A stretch of DNA of 63,351 bases, from the NCBI RefSeq assembly GCF_017115165.1, contig NZ_JABXKF010000185.1, positions 1 through 63,351 of the forward strand, given 5' to 3'. How positions within the stretch are numbered: the stretch's first letter is position 1; each line of letters starts with the position of its first letter. The notes beneath the pieces are model-generated. The model was not told the DNA's origin. It made no database searches and saw only the letters and a list, made by a program, of their open reading frames with translations. This DNA comes from Nostoc sp. LPT. GTDB lineage: Bacteria > Cyanobacteriota > Cyanobacteriia > Cyanobacteriales > Nostocaceae. Below are positions 62,069 through 63,351 of this stretch, in pieces. A program made the position numbers and the translations under genes.

Positions 62069-63351
62069 ATGCAGACCTGTCCTTCTTGCCAACATTCTTT
62101 GACTGCCAATGGGTTTTACTGTTCTAATTGTCTTCAACAGATTCGATGTAAAAACTGTAGTGAAATGCTTCTTCCTGGTGCAAAAGGATGTGTAATGTGT
62201 GGAACCCCAATAGATGAAGGGCATAACGGATCGGCATCAAGCAATGGGGGTAGTCTACCTTCTGTAATCAACACATTAAAATTCGTTGAAACCAGCAAAG
62301 GTTACTCACGCGAGATTCAGGCTGCTCTGAGCAACGAAGTAGGTATTAGCTGGGGTGGTGCTGCGATCGCGGCGATCGTTGGTGGGCAAATGACACCAGG
62401 AAAACCACCTAATGGTCGTCCTGTGATTCGTGATTTCAGTAATGCCGAACCTCAACAACTTTCCTTATTCAACGACGAATCCAGCGATGAGAACAATAAA
62501 TCTACAATTGATACAGTTGCTCAACTTGCTGCTGCTAATGGAATTGATGCTGACAAATTAAAACAGATTTTCCGACACAACGGTGAACAACTACAGCTAA
62601 TGGAAACGCGGCTTAAAGCTGCAAACAGGTTAGATGCTGGACGTAGGCTGACCTATCTGGTTCTCTTGTACTCATTGGATGTTGATGGACGAGAGGAAGT
62701 TCCTCGCGCTGAGTTGAATGAGACTCTCAAAAGCGTCAGATTGTATGACAACAATACCGCTACATGGATTGGCAAGAGTGCTGACTTGATTGTTGAGAGA
62801 GATATGATTGGGCTGCGACTGTCGGGACAAGAACAAGCGCGAAAAGTTCTTGCACAGGTGCTTGATCGCTCAATAGAAGACAAGTGGAATTTAACTACAG
62901 GTTCAGGTTCGCGAAGCTCGAAGTCCAGTGCCAGAAGCGACGAGGATTCAGAGAATTCTACAAAGAATGGCAAGCGCAAGAATAATGGATTTTCCAAAGA
63001 AGTGGAGTCTTGGGTAGCAAGTTGGAAATTACTTGCCTTGAACATTAATTTTCATGCAACCATTAAAGATTGCACAGTAACACAGAAGGGATTGTTTGGC
63101 TTGTGGGCAATCGGCAAGGCAACAAGCAATTCTGAGATAGTGGTTTCAAGCTACAAACTAAAGCAGTTTCTGTATTTGGGATTTGGCATCAAGATAGATG
63201 AGCGTCATTTAGAACGCACTTTACAAGCAGCTTCAGGACAAGGAAGTTTGATTAAAGTGCAAAGTGGCTTCCAATTACTACCTCCAGGCTTGGCTGGGGA
63301 GCATCCCAGTTTTTTGCAAAGAGGGGGAAAATCAGTCAGGATAAGTAAGAC
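62069..63351 (+). CDS. Double-zinc-ribbon protein of unknown function (3' end outside window)
   Basis: At least 427 codons, open to the edge of the window. The first 50 residues hold two zinc ribbons: CPSC and CSNC (4-7, 18-21), then CKNC and CVMC (27-30, 41-44). A central helical part includes LDAGRRLTYLVLLYSLDVDGREEVPRAELN. A Ser/Lys-rich linker (about 277-308) precedes a further mixed domain. No catalytic motif is seen and I do not recognise the family. It starts 191 bp from the divergent WYL regulator, which suggests control by it. It may be the first gene of a multi-gene module that continues beyond the window. Confidence 0.7.
   Translation, partial: MQTCPSCQHSLTANGFYCSNCLQQIRCKNCSEMLLPGAKGCVMCGTPIDEGHNGSASSNGGSLPSVINTLKFVETSKGYSREIQAALSNEVGISWGGAAIAAIVGGQMTPGKPPNGRPVIRDFSNAEPQQLSLFNDESSDENNKSTIDTVAQLAAANGIDADKLKQIFRHNGEQLQLMETRLKAANRLDAGRRLTYLVLLYSLDVDGREEVPRAELNETLKSVRLYDNNTATWIGKSADLIVERDMIGLRLSGQEQARKVLAQVLDRSIEDKWNLTTGSGSRSSKSSARSDEDSENSTKNGKRKNNGFSKEVESWVASWKLLALNINFHATIKDCTVTQKGLFGLWAIGKATSNSEIVVSSYKLKQFLYLGFGIKIDERHLERTLQAASGQGSLIKVQSGFQLLPPGLAGEHPSFLQRGGKSVRISK

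Noticed and set aside
62653..63045. Minus-strand frame of 130 codons near the right edge
   Set aside because: It is antisense to the continuous zinc-ribbon gene, which has a better start and codon use.

Overview
The window looks like chromosome of a filamentous, heterocyst-type cyanobacterium of the Nostoc/Anabaena group. Evidence seen directly: many HIP1 octamers (GCGATCGC), AT-rich DNA, arrays of short tandemly repeated heptamers (TCATTTG, GGGGACT, GAGTGCT types), dispersed small palindromic repeats, and cyanobacterium-typical proteins (SLH/OprB iron-uptake porin, NIL-domain ferredoxin, CHAD protein, Uma2 proteins, pentapeptide-repeat proteins, type 2 IPP isomerase). No rRNA, tRNA, CRISPR array, transposase or prophage was recognised.

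Layout. 0.1-6.5 kb: a FUSC-type membrane protein, a large dynamin-like GTPase and a divergent gene of unknown function, followed by a relic of a second dynamin 3' end. 7.0-7.8 kb: two tail-to-tail histone-deacetylase relics. 7.8-14.6 kb: a GNAT acetyltransferase, purU, and a Gld-like ABC export operon split by a four-helix-bundle gene that sits between heptamer repeat arrays. 14.7-20 kb: pentapeptide lipoprotein, porin, GST-like protein, repeat-rich spacer. 20.4-23.6 kb: an ECF42-type sigma factor divergent from an operon of a DGPF/YciI protein, an NTF2-like protein and two VOC proteins, with a duplicated promoter-like block between them. 23.7-35 kb: mostly housekeeping and hypothetical genes, including the DAHP synthase gene (28.0 kb). 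36-47.7 kb: radical SAM/B12 protein, PaiB-like protein, then a same-strand group of flavin monooxygenase, amidohydrolase, alpha/beta hydrolase, methyltransferase, SGNH hydrolase, aldo/keto reductase and ABC exporter that looks catabolic or xenobiotic-related. 47.9-56.6 kb: an accessory region with two toxin-antitoxin-like pairs, a zinc-ribbon protein, a 1200-residue NACHT-HEAT protein and Uma2 sequences in direct repeat. 56.8-63.4 kb: fni, sppA, a small secreted protein, a WYL-type regulator and a divergent double-zinc-ribbon protein cut by the right edge.

The most striking signal is upstream of the DAHP synthase gene: a good promoter is followed by two successive short ORFs (18 and 20 codons) packed with Tyr, Phe and Trp codons. 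Each is followed by an intrinsic terminator and an alternative pairing that would exclude that terminator. This is the architecture of ribosome-mediated attenuation, here in tandem, on the gene for the first step of aromatic amino-acid synthesis. Other leads are the duplicated ECF42-type promoter block, the two defence-like modules each bounded by a direct repeat made from a duplicated gene 3' end, the near-identical 35-residue HEAT repeats, and the WYL/zinc-ribbon pair at the right edge.
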